Shown: positions 33,839 to 45,604, counted from the first letter of the stretch. The stretch is 64,000 nt of DNA from Carex sylvatica (GCA_964058845.1 CAXKVR010000221.1:186001-250000); one strand, 5' to 3'. The notes: a model not told the origin generated them from the sequence alone. Translations and numbers: made by a program.

Positions 33839-34861
33839 CTCGCCACAACCTATTTAGAATACACAAGGACACTTGTTGTCAAAAGAATGACACAGGAACC
33901 ACATCTTACTGCTACTGAATTATAAATTTATAATTGTATCGATCAGATTTGGTACCAAACAAATTTGTCGAAGTACCATTCTTAAATGGTGCAATATACA
34001 AAACACAAATTATCTTTCTTTGAGAACCACTAAAATAACTTCTGATAATTTGCACGGAATTCTCTCAAGCAATAATTCAAACACCTGGGGCACACATTGA
34101 AGCTACCCACTGGCCAATGGTAAAAAACGTGTAATAAGGTATACAATTACCAAATAATATATACCAAATGGTCCAGTTAGTATTATCCAAAAACTATATA
34201 CCAAATGGTATACCATTAACAAATGGTCATAACTACCTAAATTACCCTTGCATATATGAAGACTAACACGAAAATTAGAAATAAAATTCTATAATTTTAC
34301 CCTAAACCAAATCTACGTACCAGTGTGTCTTAGAGGGTGCTCGATTTGCTTGAGAGTTTCTCCGTTGGATGCGGTTTGCTATTCAAATTATAAAAAGAAC
34401 TAGCACCCTTGCAATTATAAACATAACTTACACATCTTAAATCCAAAAAAAATCATTACAACTCAATACAAAAATTAAAGTATTTACCTATCCAAAACAA
34501 GAGTTCATGTGAAAGGATTAATTAAAAAGCCATACTATTTACAAATCAGAGGGAGGAATCAAAATATATAATTTCATTGAATATATAAAATAAAAGCTAA
34601 GGGAGATACTTTTTCTTATAAATTAAAGAAGATTTGGTTACTTGCTCTTGAAAATATACACCGATTTCGACAAGTATCTCCTTTATGCCTTTGTTCTATT
34701 TACCCAGCATGCAATTGATACTGCTTCCAGCCCAATTCGAAAATTGGAATGTGCACACTAAGCTTAACACTAGTCTCAGTTTGAGCAAGCATGCACAAAA
34801 AAATGATGCAAAAAAATTTGGAGTACAATAGAAGCATATATAGAGATTTTTATTCAAATCT

Positions 34862-35002
34862 GAAGAGTAGAACCGGAAATCATAGCCACTTGCTTCAATG
34901 GCAACAGAGACGGGCTGGTTCACCACAGCCTTTTAGCAAAGCATTTTCATTGTTTCTCGGTACATCCTGGTACCCATCAACCTTCACCACCTGAGATTCC
35001 TC
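34862..35002 (-). pseudogene. Captured papain-like cysteine protease exon piece, copy 2
   Basis: A second, slightly longer copy: EESQVVKVDGYQDVPRNNEN, then a one-base frameshift, then [20 protein letters not shown]. The flanking 60-70 bp (TTTGGAGTACAATAGAAGCA) are shared with the first copy, so the captured segment was duplicated within the element. Not functional. Confidence 0.85.
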
Positions 35003-35814
35003 CTAGGAATATTATAGCATTTCAGTTAATTATGACATAAAATATTACCTTTAATTACTTATGACATTTCAGTTGAATGCCATATTTACCATTCTAATCA
35101 TGAGTTGTTGCTCTATAATCATGTATGTACCTAACCAGTACTAAGATACATCATACCGGTACTAAGAACACTCCTAAAATTACAACTGCATACTAAGATA
35201 CAATGTACCAGTACCAAGAGGGATTTTTTGTCCTTCCTCCTATAAACTAAATACCATTTAAAGTGAAGAAATCCAATAAATAAAAATTAAGCAGCCAAGA
35301 ACGGGTACCATACTACTAACTGGTTTAATCTGTGTAGAAATATTATTTGAAAATATTAGTGGAAAGTGGTTTTATCATTAATTGCGAAAGATGGTAAGTA
35401 TCATATTACAGGTTAAGCGTTAGTCGTGTTGTTATTCCCATTTAGGCATTTCCACAAATAGTTTATGTGCAACACATTATTGGTTCCTAGATTGATAAAT
35501 TTTTAAGTGCCAAATTTTGATCACAAACTTGTACATCCAAAAAATAAAAACTTAAGACCAAGACATTGTTCATCCAAAAAAAACTTTATCAGATGCAATT
35601 CTTCTGTGCTAGAAATATTGTTGAAAATGTGAGGTCCTAACTAGCATATTTGTTTTTTTTCTTATATGAATGTAAGCTTGTGTTTGCCTTTAACCACGAT
35701 TTTTAACACAAACCACAATTACAGAGGCTAATTGACAAAAATTGATTAATTTTTAGAATTAATATGAATAGAAATTTCAAAGAGGTATTTTGTCGAATAC
35801 CTGGAGAGCACTGC

Positions 35815-35985
35815 TACTCACAGACTTGTGTTTGCCTTGGATCCACCTAGCTAAACTGTTGCTCACGTACTTGTGTTTGCCTGGCGAGTACGGCTGCTCC
35901 AAATACCTAGCGAGCACTGCTGCTGCTCACATACTTGTGTTTTCCTTGGATCCACCTAGCGTAGCCTCACTGCTGCTCACAGACA
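35815..35985 (+). repeat. Degenerate direct repeats in CACTA
   Basis: ACTTGTGTTTGCCT and TTGGATCCACCTAGC with GCACTGCTGCTGCTCAC-type units recur three times within 170 bp. The function is unknown. They lie between the protease pieces and the leader block and are not present in the left CACTA copy. Confidence 0.5.
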
Positions 35986-36099
35986 AGGAAGAGAGAGAGG
36001 GGTAGAGAGGATTTGGTGCGCTCGAGCTTGGAGGGTGAGAGAGGGAGAGTGAGTGAGGACTGAGGAGGGCCGGGAGGCTTTGAGCGAGAGTGAGAGAGG

Positions 36100-36416
36100 G
36101 AGCAATTAAAAGGGTACAATCGATGAAATTGGAGCGTGCCGGTCCATTAACGCGGGAGCAAACAAATTGCAATTGGCGGAGCAAAAATTTGCAGAGGCGG
36201 GAGCAAAAATTAACAATTGGCGGGAGCAAAAAATTACAGAGGCAGGAGCAAAAATTAGCAATTGGCGGGAGCAAAAAATTGCATTTGGTGGAGGGAGGAG
36301 AAGATACTTAGTCAAAAAGAGGAGAAGGTAGGAGCTTCTCTGAGAAGGAACCCAGGAAAAAGAAAAAAGAAGCTATAGAGCTGACAAGTGGTGCCCGATT
36401 GTCATGGAATTTTTTA
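36100..36416 (-). repeat. Leader block shared by both CACTA copies
   Basis: The inverted match of 1-265. It contains expanded GGCGGGAGCAAAAATT / GCAATTGGCGGGAGC tandem repeats (about 36150-36300, more units than in the left copy) and the GCTTCTCTGAGAAGG inverted repeat. It lies upstream of the captured protease pieces in their reading direction. Confidence 0.6.
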
Positions 36417-37011
36417 TTAACAAATTTTCAATGCATACAAGATATGATCATACGACGCTTCGTCATTGATCATACGACTCAGATTTACATCTCTACAAGT
36501 TGTGTAATCTATGTACAGAAAATAGTATAAATTTTTTTTTAAAAAAAATAAAATAATTTGTTTACATCTTTTGTAGCCAAATCATAACTATAATTGTCAA
36601 TTTTATAGAAGTTCATCATTTTTAACCCCTTCAAATTAGACCAATATTTTCGGACCGTTCATTTTCGCATGAGCAATCGACGGTTGATCTGCAATGAAAT
36701 AATTCCAAAATTATTTTGAAATGATCAAGGGAAAATATCGAACGTAATCAAGCTAAAAATTCAGAAGTTTTATTGTGTTTGAACTTTAATCCAACATGAA
36801 GTGTTTATAGCCATTCGATGTTTCAATATTTCGTCAACTTGATGGATAGGTAAATGAAACTAAAATTTAATCAAACTTTGCTACAATAAAATAAATTCAA
36901 TACTCTTTCATTTCAACGGTTCGGATTGATCAACAGACGATGCATTCTCGTGCGTCTTCGTTAACTCACAAAGCAAGAGTTTATGTTTCATGAAACATAA
37001 ACTCTTGCTTT

Positions 37012-37165
37012 ATAAATGTATATGTATATGTATATTTATATGTATATGTATATGTATATGTATATTTATATGTATATGTATATTTATATGTATATGTATA
37101 TTTATATGTATATATATGTATATATAATATATGTATACATATTTATATGTATATATACATATATA
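37012..37165. repeat. (TATATG)n simple repeat
   Basis: About 150 bp of TATGTA/TATATT hexamer repeats directly next to a foldback MITE, probably its AT-rich target tract. Confidence 0.8.
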
Positions 37166-37167
37166 TA

Positions 37168-37596
37168 CAGAGAGTGGCTAATGTGCATTCGGAAGCATAT
37201 GTCCCGAAGTGCTTACGGTTCAAATTTGAAATTTCAAAACTCAAAAAGTCGATCCGAACCGTTCATCTTGTTCTCCATATTAATATGTGCTTGGAGACCA
37301 AATTTTACATTTTTCTGAATTTGTTTACTATTTATTAAGTATTTTACAAAATTGTTGATCAAACGGTGGCTACTGATTTTACTGTTTTGTTAAGCCACCG
37401 TTGGATCAACAATTTTGTAAAATACTTAATAAATAGTAAAAACATTCAGAAAAATATAAAATTTGGTCTCCAAGCACATATTAATATGGAGAACAAGATG
37501 AACGGTTCGGATCGACTTTTTGAGTTTTGAAATTTCAAATTTGAACCGTAAGCACTTCGGGACATATGCTTCCGAATGCACATTAGCCACTCTCTG
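37168..37596. mobile_element. Foldback MITE, CAGAGAGTGGCTAATGTGCA type, inside CACTA
   Basis: A near-perfect palindrome: the ends CAGAGAGTGGCTAATG and CATTAGCCACTCTCTG match exactly in inverted orientation, and the arms of about 200 bp are almost identical, so it is young. It carries the same GAACCGTTCATCTTGTTCTC core as other foldback elements here and sits in a TA-rich tract. Confidence 0.8.
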
Positions 37597-38592
37597 TATA
37601 TATATGTATATGTATATATGTATGAAGTTAGTTATTTTTAAAAATTTCGGTCGAAAGCAACTTAATCAAAATTTATAATTTATTATTTGTTGCATCTGTT
37701 GTATATTATTGGTTGTATTATTATTTATACATGCAACATACATGCAATACATGAAAATATTGTAGGAACTAAAATGAAGTATTGTAGGAGATAAAAGAAA
37801 TAGAGTTAATTTTACTAAATATTTTCACAAATATTGATTGTACTTTTAATTATTATTTTTCCTAAATCATTTATTTTTATAATATTATTCTGACTTTTAC
37901 AAATTTGATTTTATAAAAAGTCACTCAACTTAATTTATTTTATCAAGTATCAAAATTTTTAGAAAACATGAATAATTTGGAAAATATTTTATCAAGTACC
38001 AATCTAAATGAGAACTTTCCTCTTAAAATTTTAGTTCCCATCAAATTTTTTACTTCTTAAACTTTTGTCCAACTCCCTTCTATTTTTTTTCAATTGCCGC
38101 CAGATAATTTTTTTTCATAGGCAAATACTTAAGAAAGTTTGGGTTGAACTCAATACAAACTGAGTCCCGATTGTCAGTGACACTTATATTTCTTTTCCCC
38201 TTCTGTCTCCCTTTCTCTCTTCAGCCCCCCTCTCTCCCTCATAAGAAAAACCCTAGGCGCGCCTCTCTCTCTCTCTTGAGATTGAGCGCTGCGCTGCCCT
38301 CTCTAAACAAAAAAACCCATCCGTTAGGAGAGAAGGACCCCTTTCCTCTCTAAACCCGATCAACTCGATCTCCAGACCGTCCTTAGACCTTTCGCTCTCA
38401 GGCGCAAGAACCAGGCTTCTAGCTCTTTTCACTGGGCGATTCAGATCTTGAGTATGGTTAGATCGAACATCCTGTCGAGTATGGTGTGAACCAACTGATT
38501 TTGTCCAAATCAGGTAGTAAGACGGTAATTAATTTGGCATTTTTTTGGTTTAATTTCGGTAACCTGGCTTAAATCTCTAATGTTGGTTTTAG

Positions 38593-40875
38593 GCAAGCAG
38601 TTCGAGTAGTGTCTTGTCAGTTAAATTATCAGGTAAGTTTAAACAAAATATTTCCTCTGTCGAATTGTAACCCTTAATAATGTGAATGACAAGCCATTGT
38701 TTTTTAGAGTTTATATTATTTATATTTTTTTGTTGAAAAATGGAGGCAGTAACCATTGTTGTATATTATGCTTTTTAAAATGGAGGCAGTAACCAATGTA
38801 GATGATGCGCATAAAAATGTGATGGAGAAAGATTGCCCGGCCTATGTATTTTCTATGCTTTATTGTATATTCTGCACTATGGTTCCTTGTCTATATTTTT
38901 ATCTCGATTATGGTAGCTGTAGCAAAGTGAGGCACTTTGCTAGTTTTATTTAATCAGGTACCAAGTACCAAGTAATAATTAAAAGCACATTCAAAGGCAA
39001 GTAAACTTTATCAGGTACCATGTAGCAAGTAAACTTTCTGTTTTATCTTGTTGAATTTAAACCAAACTTCTATTTTCTATTTTGATTTTAGATAAGCAAG
39101 CAGCAAAAGCACATTCAAAGTTCATCTCAACATTCTGTGGTAGGTTACTTCTATTTTTCTGTTATACATCTCTTTTTAGCTACTCTGAAAATTGAAAATT
39201 GATATTGATGGTTGAGGATCGATTTGGATAATGCATGACATAGGACATTGGTTCATTTGGATAATCCATGACATAGGACTTAGATGGATTGTAAAAAACC
39301 TGACATCAATTCATTCTGAAAAACTTGAATAGGATTCGAGAATTTAACCCATGCTAGAAGTCCAGATTGTAGTAGTGTAACTTCTTCTAGCTGTTGCTAA
39401 AGTAGTGAAGAAGATATTATTTTATAATTGATACAATTGATAAATTAAATGATATGAGTTGTGTGTTTAACATGAGCTTTATTTTTCCCAATCCAACATG
39501 CATGCTAACAAGTACTATTCCTACTTAAAAATTGATTGGTATTTATAAAGTACAATGTAACAATCTCCACTGTCAAATTTGTCCATCTCCCCCTTAGAGA
39601 CTGAAATCATGTGGTGGTTATTGATACGCCAGACTTTCAAGGTAAAAGTCCAATTAAATCCAGTAACATGAGAGGTTTTATATTTATGGCAGAATTGCAA
39701 AGAAAGACGAAAAATATTTCACTCTATGCATAGTACCATAGTACGTATCCTTATGCGCTATGCATAGTACCATACCACTAACCAGCCTCCTAAGAATTAT
39801 TGAACCTTAAAAATGAAGATATTGATCCATAGCATGCATCATTATGCGCTATGCATAGTACCATTGTACCATACCCCTAACCAGACTCCTAGGAATAACC
39901 AAATAACTGTGGTTGTTCAACCATCCTAGGAATTTTTACTATTACAATAACATCATGGTTAAGGGCAGTAAGCAGTAGAAAGGTGACCGGTGTGACAAAA
40001 TAAGCTACCTGCACCTTGGTTGAAGTGTTAAAGTATTTTACATAAATATATAATTTACTCTTCATTTCTGAATTTTTATATTTATTGTCACTTGAATTTA
40101 TTGTTTATTTCTGATTGCTAAATTCTCATTTGAATGGATTCATGTTTAACTTAGGCTCAAGGTTACAGTCAGGGATCTCAAAATGTGGGTCTAATAGGGA
40201 ATATCACTAATTTACAGGTGAAATTGTCAACTTAAAACTAGATGTTAATAGTACTCACTAACCGGATGTTGAAATGTCCATAATCTAAAATAATTCTTCT
40301 TTGGTTAATGATTAGGGTCAAGGTCCCCCAACACTACCTCAACCTCATGAAGGAGCTTCGGGAATACTGATGGCCATCTCTCAGGTATCATATCAATAGT
40401 TGGAACCTTTTTCTTTTTTTATGCACATAGGCTGTATTAGGAAAATTCCTTGTCTGTGGCTTTTTAGGTATCATACTTAAAAACATGTTCTAGCTAGATG
40501 CATGAAGCTAAACTGATAATTTATCAATTAGTCCTATGTTATGAAGATAAAATGAGAATAGAAATATACTTAGTTTACCATTTAGTCCTATATTATGAAG
40601 ATAAACTGATTTTTTGTGTAGTAGGTTATGAAGATATACCTATTATACTTATTTTAATACTTTTCGAGTGTTTCTACAATTTATTATCAATATTAAATTT
40701 GATTCTATGCTATATGTTGTATATATAGGGTCTAGGTGGTGATTTTACAGAATCAAATGGGGGAAGAAATTTCCAAACACTTCTCAATGTGCAATCTGAA
40801 AATGAGTTGGCAACATGTCTAGGTGCTGACGACGAGTGGTTCGGGGAAGAAAGGCAAAACAACCAACCCTTCTAG
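38593..40875 (+). CDS. Putative multi-exon CACTA-internal gene, 3' exons, unknown function
   Basis: Four consecutive segments have AG|...|GT borders and lengths that are multiples of three: 39092-39139 (48 bp), 40155-40217 (63), 40316-40384 (69) and 40729-40875 (147, ending in TAG). Read in phase 0 they give a Gln/Ser/Gly-rich chain with ISKQQKHIQSSSQHSV, AQGYSQGSQNV, GQGPPTLPQPHEGAS and an acidic end GADDEWFGEE. A possible earlier exon is 38593-38632. Further upstream is a pyrimidine-rich leader with AAACCCTAG. I could not find a start codon in phase, so the 5' part is unresolved. It might be a TNPA-like protein tail or another captured gene; I do not recognise it. Confidence 0.4.
39720..39900 (+). 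repeat. Tandem duplication of about 110 bp
   Basis: ATGCGCTATGCATAGTACCA followed by CCTAACCAG..CTCCTA occurs twice in direct orientation. It lies in an apparent intron of the CACTA-internal gene. Confidence 0.55.
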
Positions 40876-41289
40876 TGTGAGGTGTTGTAAACTATTATTA
40901 CAGAAAAATGATATTTTGTATAGCTAAAAAATGGCCTCTTTTTGTATATTTTTTTTATGATGAGTTGTGCGTATATTTGGTTATAGAAACAAGTGGTTGC
41001 AATCCTCTTATACTGTGGTTGCAATTCTTTTTGGTTTGATGTTTCAAGGAAAGCTTGAATTTACTCTAATGATTAATGATAATTAAAATGTTACTCTCCA
41101 TGTTTTATTGTGTTGTTCTTATTATGTTTCAATGTGTAATGTAAAAGATTTCTTGGTTGCCTATGGGTTGGTACCAAATTGGTACGGGGTGAATTATAGA
41201 ATTGGGCTTGAAATTTGTTTTCAGGAACTGTAATTTTTTGCATCGGAAAATCTATACAAATATGAGGCCCAGACAATATTCTTGCAAAT

Positions 41290-41752
41290 AACCTGGTGGA
41301 GCCCACCTTATTTATCCATGCAACTAACCATGTGGGACCCACGTTATTTATCCATGCAACAACTCAATCCTCTATTGTTACAAATACTCCATGGGACCCA
41401 CACACTATATCGTTGCAACTACTCAATGCTACATCGTTGCAACTACTCCATGCTATATCGTTGCCAATACTCCATGCTATATCGTTGCCAATACTTCCTG
41501 CATCAAATTTGTTGCATGGGTACTTATTGCATGGGCTTACCGTTGCAACAAATGTTTCAGAAGTTATTGCATGGATAACCCATGCAACAAGTCAGAAATT
41601 GAGTAGTTGCAACGGGGGTTGTTGCAACGGTATATTTTTGGGCTTGTTGCATGGGTAACCCATGCAACTGACATTTTTGGGGGTTGTTGCATGGGTAAGC
41701 CCATGCAACAAGCCGAATTTTATCCATGCAAAAAATCAGAATTCTAGTAGTG
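41290..41752 (+). repeat. Right subterminal repeat array of CACTA
   Basis: Contains TTTATCCATGCAAC, several ATCGTTGCAACTACTC / ATCGTTGCCAATACTCCATG repeats in tandem, then palindromic TTGCATGGGTAACCCATGCA units up to the terminus. The TTGCAACG variant is much commoner here than at the left end. Confidence 0.8.
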
Positions 41753-42059
41753 AGCAGCATTGGGATATAGCACAGGCAGCGAGCACATGGGCACTATGGA
41801 AAGAAAGAAATAGGAGAACATTCTCTCAAAAGAGGATACCTGAGTATATGTTAATAAATGCAGCGGCAATAGATGTACACAATTGGACAGTATTTGGTTA
41901 TAGCAACAAAGAGTGGAGGCTTAGATACCTATCTGATTTTACTAGTGGAACTCCTTTCAATTTATTAGGATGTAAATTATATTTATATATACATAGATAG
42001 TGGACAAACATAGCACAAGTCCAATTGGACTATGCCATGACTCTATAAAAAAAAAAATT

Positions 42060-44396
42060 ATTATTAAGAAATAAATATATTTCTTAGTGGATCTCCCACT
42101 AACAATAAATTTCTTTTTTTATGTCTGCTAATTACTCCTTACATTTCTTTTGATTGCATATTTGAAAGCCAAAATATTTCTGTGTGTTTTGTTTTTTCAA
42201 AGCCATTGAATACTTGAAACTTTCAAATAATTGTACAAGTTGAGTTCTATCATTTATATTCCTTACGTTGAGGTATTAACAACTGAAACAGTGAATATAT
42301 ATACCCAGGGGAGATACATCATACGTCCAACTTTTGAATCCGTAAAAAAATAAAAAAAAGGGCCTTCTATTGGGCCTTAATTCCATTAGGCTCATAACCT
42401 GCAGACAGCGGCGGAGGTGGTGGTGATAATATGATATTATACAAAATTGTCGTGCATTGATTCATAAATATGTAATTACATTGAAATTTAAGTATAATTT
42501 TACAATTTCATATCTGAAAGCATAAAAAAGGTATGTTTTGAAAAAAAAAAAAATGACAGGTCAAGTGCCTGAAATTGGACTTTTCCTTTTCTTTTTTTCT
42601 TTTTGCATAATCATTAAAAAAATATATCTGCAACAAATTTTTTTCCTGTGAAAAAACTCTAAATGCTTGACCAATTACTTTTTCAATTTATTGTCAAAAA
42701 ATGTGTGTCAAATTAATTATTATAAATCTAACATGGAAATAATTATGTATAAACGACCTGTTGTCCCCAACCACCTCACTGGGTATCTGCTGCTTTTCTC
42801 ACTCAGCTATAATTCCAGTTCGGACTGTACGATTTAAACTGAGTGGAACGGATGGATCTGATTTAAAATTTAAAGGCTCTTTTCAAATTAATATAATATA
42901 TATGTTCGTTATCAATTATACGATTTAGTTTGAAATATATTTTATGTGAGCGCGAGTTTAGTTGTTTTATTTGTGCTTCTTAGCTAACTGATGCTCTCAC
43001 TAATTAATTAAATTAACTTTGGGGCGAGTTCAGAACATGCATGTATCTGAAGGCCGTGTTGTATGCTTATGTCTTGGTCTAACTTATATAACTTGTCGGA
43101 ATGTTAATTCTTTCTTCTTTTTTTAAGAAGAAATGTGGAGGTCACGTCTCCAGATTACATTAATAAATGACATCAAAAGCATCAAAAGTTACAAGTAAAA
43201 TACATATTATAGAATGCTAAATCTTAGATGGCACATATTTTTTTTTTCAAAAGATAATTAATTATACATAGTTCTTTTTTCTTTTTATAAAGTTGAAAGT
43301 AAAGCCACCTAACTATTTAAAAACCTTATTATTACAACAAAGAATTTCTCTATCTAGATTTCAAATTCATGATTTCTCACATGAAAACTATGTGTTTTTG
43401 TCACTAAATCAAATACTAGTTTTCAGTTATACATAGTTCTTAAAAATACAAAGGGAACTTATAGAATAATTATAGATATGTCCTAAATTTATTTGATAAC
43501 CATAACGACAGTTCAAATGGTGACCTAATTATCCCCTAGGCAGCAGACAGAAACAACAGACATCGACTTGTCTCTGAACAGATGTAATTAATGTAAAAAA
43601 AAATTACATTGATATACTGTCTAAAAAAAACTAGGCACCTCGAGCTCATAAAGGGAACGTAAGAAATATGTACTCCTCATAGCTCCATCCAAACCTTCTT
43701 CCTTTCTTTGCTAAGACATCTGCCATGTCATTTTGGCTTATTGTCATCAAATGAGAAAATAAATACACATACACACTCAATTTTGTGAGAATATTTTTAA
43801 CAGCTTACATAAGAAAATTTCATTTCTTTTTCAATGGAAGACACCATAGATTATTCGACTTACTTGGCACACTTTCAGGATTCTATTTGAGAAATATAGC
43901 AACAGTTTTAACTTTTAACTTTTAAGTCACTGAGATTTAAAAAAAAATTCAGACAGTTCTCAATTTTGGAATTCATTTAATACCCAATTCACAATTTACT
44001 TCCCTATTTGGCGAATCTGAAGGCTAGAGGACCATTGAATCTAAAAACATAGTCATCATACATAGTTACATACGTATACGGCCACAAGGTTCCTCTGGGC
44101 AACGTTAGCAAATTAATGAGATAGAGAAAGCATCTCTAGTTAAGATTCACATTAGTTGTTTATTCAAAAAAATATTCACAGAGTAGCACAACAATTAACC
44201 TTAAGGACTTCATCAAAAGGTATCTATATTCATTATGAATTGCAAAAGAACCCTGTAAATAATAAGATTGCATTCTCTAAATCAAAGAAATACAAAACAT
44301 ACAAATTTTATCATAAAGGACTCATACAACTGCATTCCATATAAAGGGAAATCTGCATAGAGGAAATATCCTATTATATTTTTTTTTTATAATACA
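42060..44396. repeat. MATH-BTB unit spacer before copy F
   Basis: Contains the distal block (about 42330-42412, GGGCCTTCTATTGGGCCTTA), a SINE at 43277-43426, and then the downstream-flank motifs of copy F (AATCTGAAGGCTAGAGGACC, GACTTCATCAAAAGGTATCT). No separate gene is supported. Confidence 0.5.
43277..43426 (-). mobile_element. tRNA-derived SINE with 15-bp TSD
   Basis: Same family as 28198-28344 (body AGCCACCTAACTATT, TTATTATTACAACAAAG), more diverged in box B. It is flanked by TTATACATAGTTCTT at 43262-43276 and 43427-43441. Confidence 0.8.
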
Positions 44397-45485
44397 TTAT
44401 AACGTTTTTGAAAGAGCACCATAAAAGAAAACATTCGTGAAAAATGGTGCGGTATCGACTTTACCTCTTATTTCAGCCATTATAGATGGGAAGTTTCTGA
44501 CCAAATCTACAAATTCATCGCTTAACATCCAACTAATTAGAGTTCCTGGCATTGCAATGAAATCTAGGCACGCATTTTTGAGGTGAGGAGAGTTGTGCTG
44601 TAGAGCCAAAGCCAAAGTGGTTGTAACAGTGTCAAGTGAAATGCGAACACATAACTTATCCTCACACAATGCCTTCAACCCTTCTATTGCATATCTATCA
44701 GCAGCTACAAGCAAATGTTGTGTAAATTCCATCGATGTCTTCTCAGTGTTGCAGCTGGGAACAGAATCAGTATATATGAAGTGAAGCATTGCCTCGAATA
44801 CCTCGGGGCACATTTCTGCAATTTTAATTTGTTGTTGTGTTGCTTCAGCCATATTTCCAACTAGCATTGCCTTAAATACAGGGGACCGTGCTGCCAGTAT
44901 TAATCGATGGCACACAAAAGAACGATTTTCAACAAGAAAAGTTGCATCAGCTCTCTCGCTACTTTCCAAGAGTTTCCCAATATGGCTTTGTAAATCAGAT
45001 GATTTCGGCACCCCAGGAGTGCACCTATTGTGGGGTATATCTGTGTTATCGATGGTGCAAATTAATTCAAAACTACCATTGTTGACAATATCCTTCACTA
45101 ACAATGTGTTAAAATGATGGCCATAAGCAAATATCTGTCCCTCAAAAGGAGACTTTTTTACCGCAAATATGAATGAAATCGCGTCTCTTTTTAGAATTTG
45201 TCTTGAAAGTGAGGAAGTTGTCCCGTCTCTCTTCATGAGACTCAAACTGATTGTTTGGTTCACGGTTTTATATTCACCATGAAGCCTAACAAGGAAAGAA
45301 ATAACAGTACCGGACCACTCTTGGCGTGAACCTCGTGGGTAACAATCAATGACCCATTCATTACCTAATGCATGAAATACATTGGAGGAAACATATTGCT
45401 CACATTGCAGATACTTCATTTCTGAATAGTTAAATTTCAAATGGTGTGAGACTTTGATGAAGCTTACTGATGCGGAATTTGCCAT
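44397..45485 (-). CDS. MATH-BTB protein (BPM-like CUL3 adaptor), copy F, intact
   Basis: A single-exon ORF of 362 residues from MANSASVSFIKV. MATH about residues 8-150 (HHLKFNYSEMKYLQCEQYVS, GNEWVIDCYPRGS, NNGSFELICTIDNTDIPHN). BTB about 173-280 (ADATFLVENRSFVCHRLIL, SPVFKAMLVGNMAEATQQQI, EVFEAMLHFIYTDSVPSCNT). BACK-like tail to about 345. It has AMLVGNM where sisters have AMLFGNM. Its C-terminus (FFTNVFFYGALSKTL) is unlike the SNIKIQ/KNVKIQ end of copies A and I and extends the protein by some residues. The upstream TATA block is normal, but an approximately 1.3-kb insertion begins about 160 bp before the ATG. Confidence 0.92.
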   Translation of the reverse strand: MANSASVSFIKVSHHLKFNYSEMKYLQCEQYVSSNVFHALGNEWVIDCYPRGSRQEWSGTVISFLVRLHGEYKTVNQTISLSLMKRDGTTSSLSRQILKRDAISFIFAVKKSPFEGQIFAYGHHFNTLLVKDIVNNGSFELICTIDNTDIPHNRCTPGVPKSSDLQSHIGKLLESSERADATFLVENRSFVCHRLILAARSPVFKAMLVGNMAEATQQQIKIAEMCPEVFEAMLHFIYTDSVPSCNTEKTSMEFTQHLLVAADRYAIEGLKALCEDKLCVRISLDTVTTTLALALQHNSPHLKNACLDFIAMPGTLISWMLSDEFVDLVRNFPSIMAEIRGKVDTAPFFTNVFFYGALSKTL

Positions 45486-45587
45486 GAGTTCTGAGAGACT
45501 ACTTACAATACAGTAAAAGTTTGTGGAATTCAGATTCGGAACTAATAGATGACATATGAACTGAAAAGTAAGGAAAAGTTTTTAGTA

Positions 45588-45604
45588 CCAATATATAGAG
45601 CCAT
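45588..45604 (-). promoter_or_regulatory. TATA-type promoter block of copy F
   Basis: The minus strand carries GGCTCTATATATTGGTACTA about 105 bp before the ATG, the same block and spacing as in copies C and I. Confidence 0.55.

Larger units (their letters stand above)
31695..41752 (+). mobile_element. Complete CACTA transposon, 10,058 bp, TSD AGC
   Basis: The left end CACTACTAGAATCTGGG and the right end CAGAATTCTAGTAGTG are inverted repeats of about 13 bp. The 3-bp duplication AGC is at 31692-31694 and 41753-41755, exactly the CACTA hallmark. Subterminal TTGCATGG arrays lie at both ends. Inside are captured cysteine-protease pieces (minus strand), a pyrimidine-rich leader block, a foldback MITE, and a series of short phase-0 exons ending at 40875. 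No large conserved transposase (TNPD-like, DDE) ORF is visible, so it is probably non-autonomous and mobilised by a relative. Confidence 0.92.
31450..42055 (+). mobile_element. 5'-truncated LINE, split by the CACTA element
   Basis: The left part (31450-31694) encodes LAARGCVVTQRCAMCRNSS and MRDHIMWTCDYATRFW, a zf-RVT zinc-binding region (C-x2-C...H...C). The right part (41753-42055) encodes QHWDIAQAASTWALWKERNR followed by NRR, the end of the same type of ORF2, and finishes in an A-run at 42049. When the 10-kb insertion and one AGC copy are removed, one reading frame runs through the junction, although a frame change exists slightly upstream in the left part. The LINE was therefore present before the CACTA insertion. 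Confidence 0.85.

Noticed and set aside
37016..37318. 100-codon ORF of MYMYIYMY type
   Set aside because: Translation of a simple TATATG repeat and a MITE arm.
38144..38353. 69-codon ORF with PLSLQPPSLPHKKN-like sequence
   Set aside because: Pyrimidine-rich leader DNA translated by chance; it does not join in phase to the downstream exons.
39357..39386. GATTGTAGTAGTG resembling a CACTA right end
   Set aside because: No matching CACTAC start with a 3-bp duplication was found, and the AGC-flanked element 31695-41752 explains the region. Probably internal sequence or a chance match.
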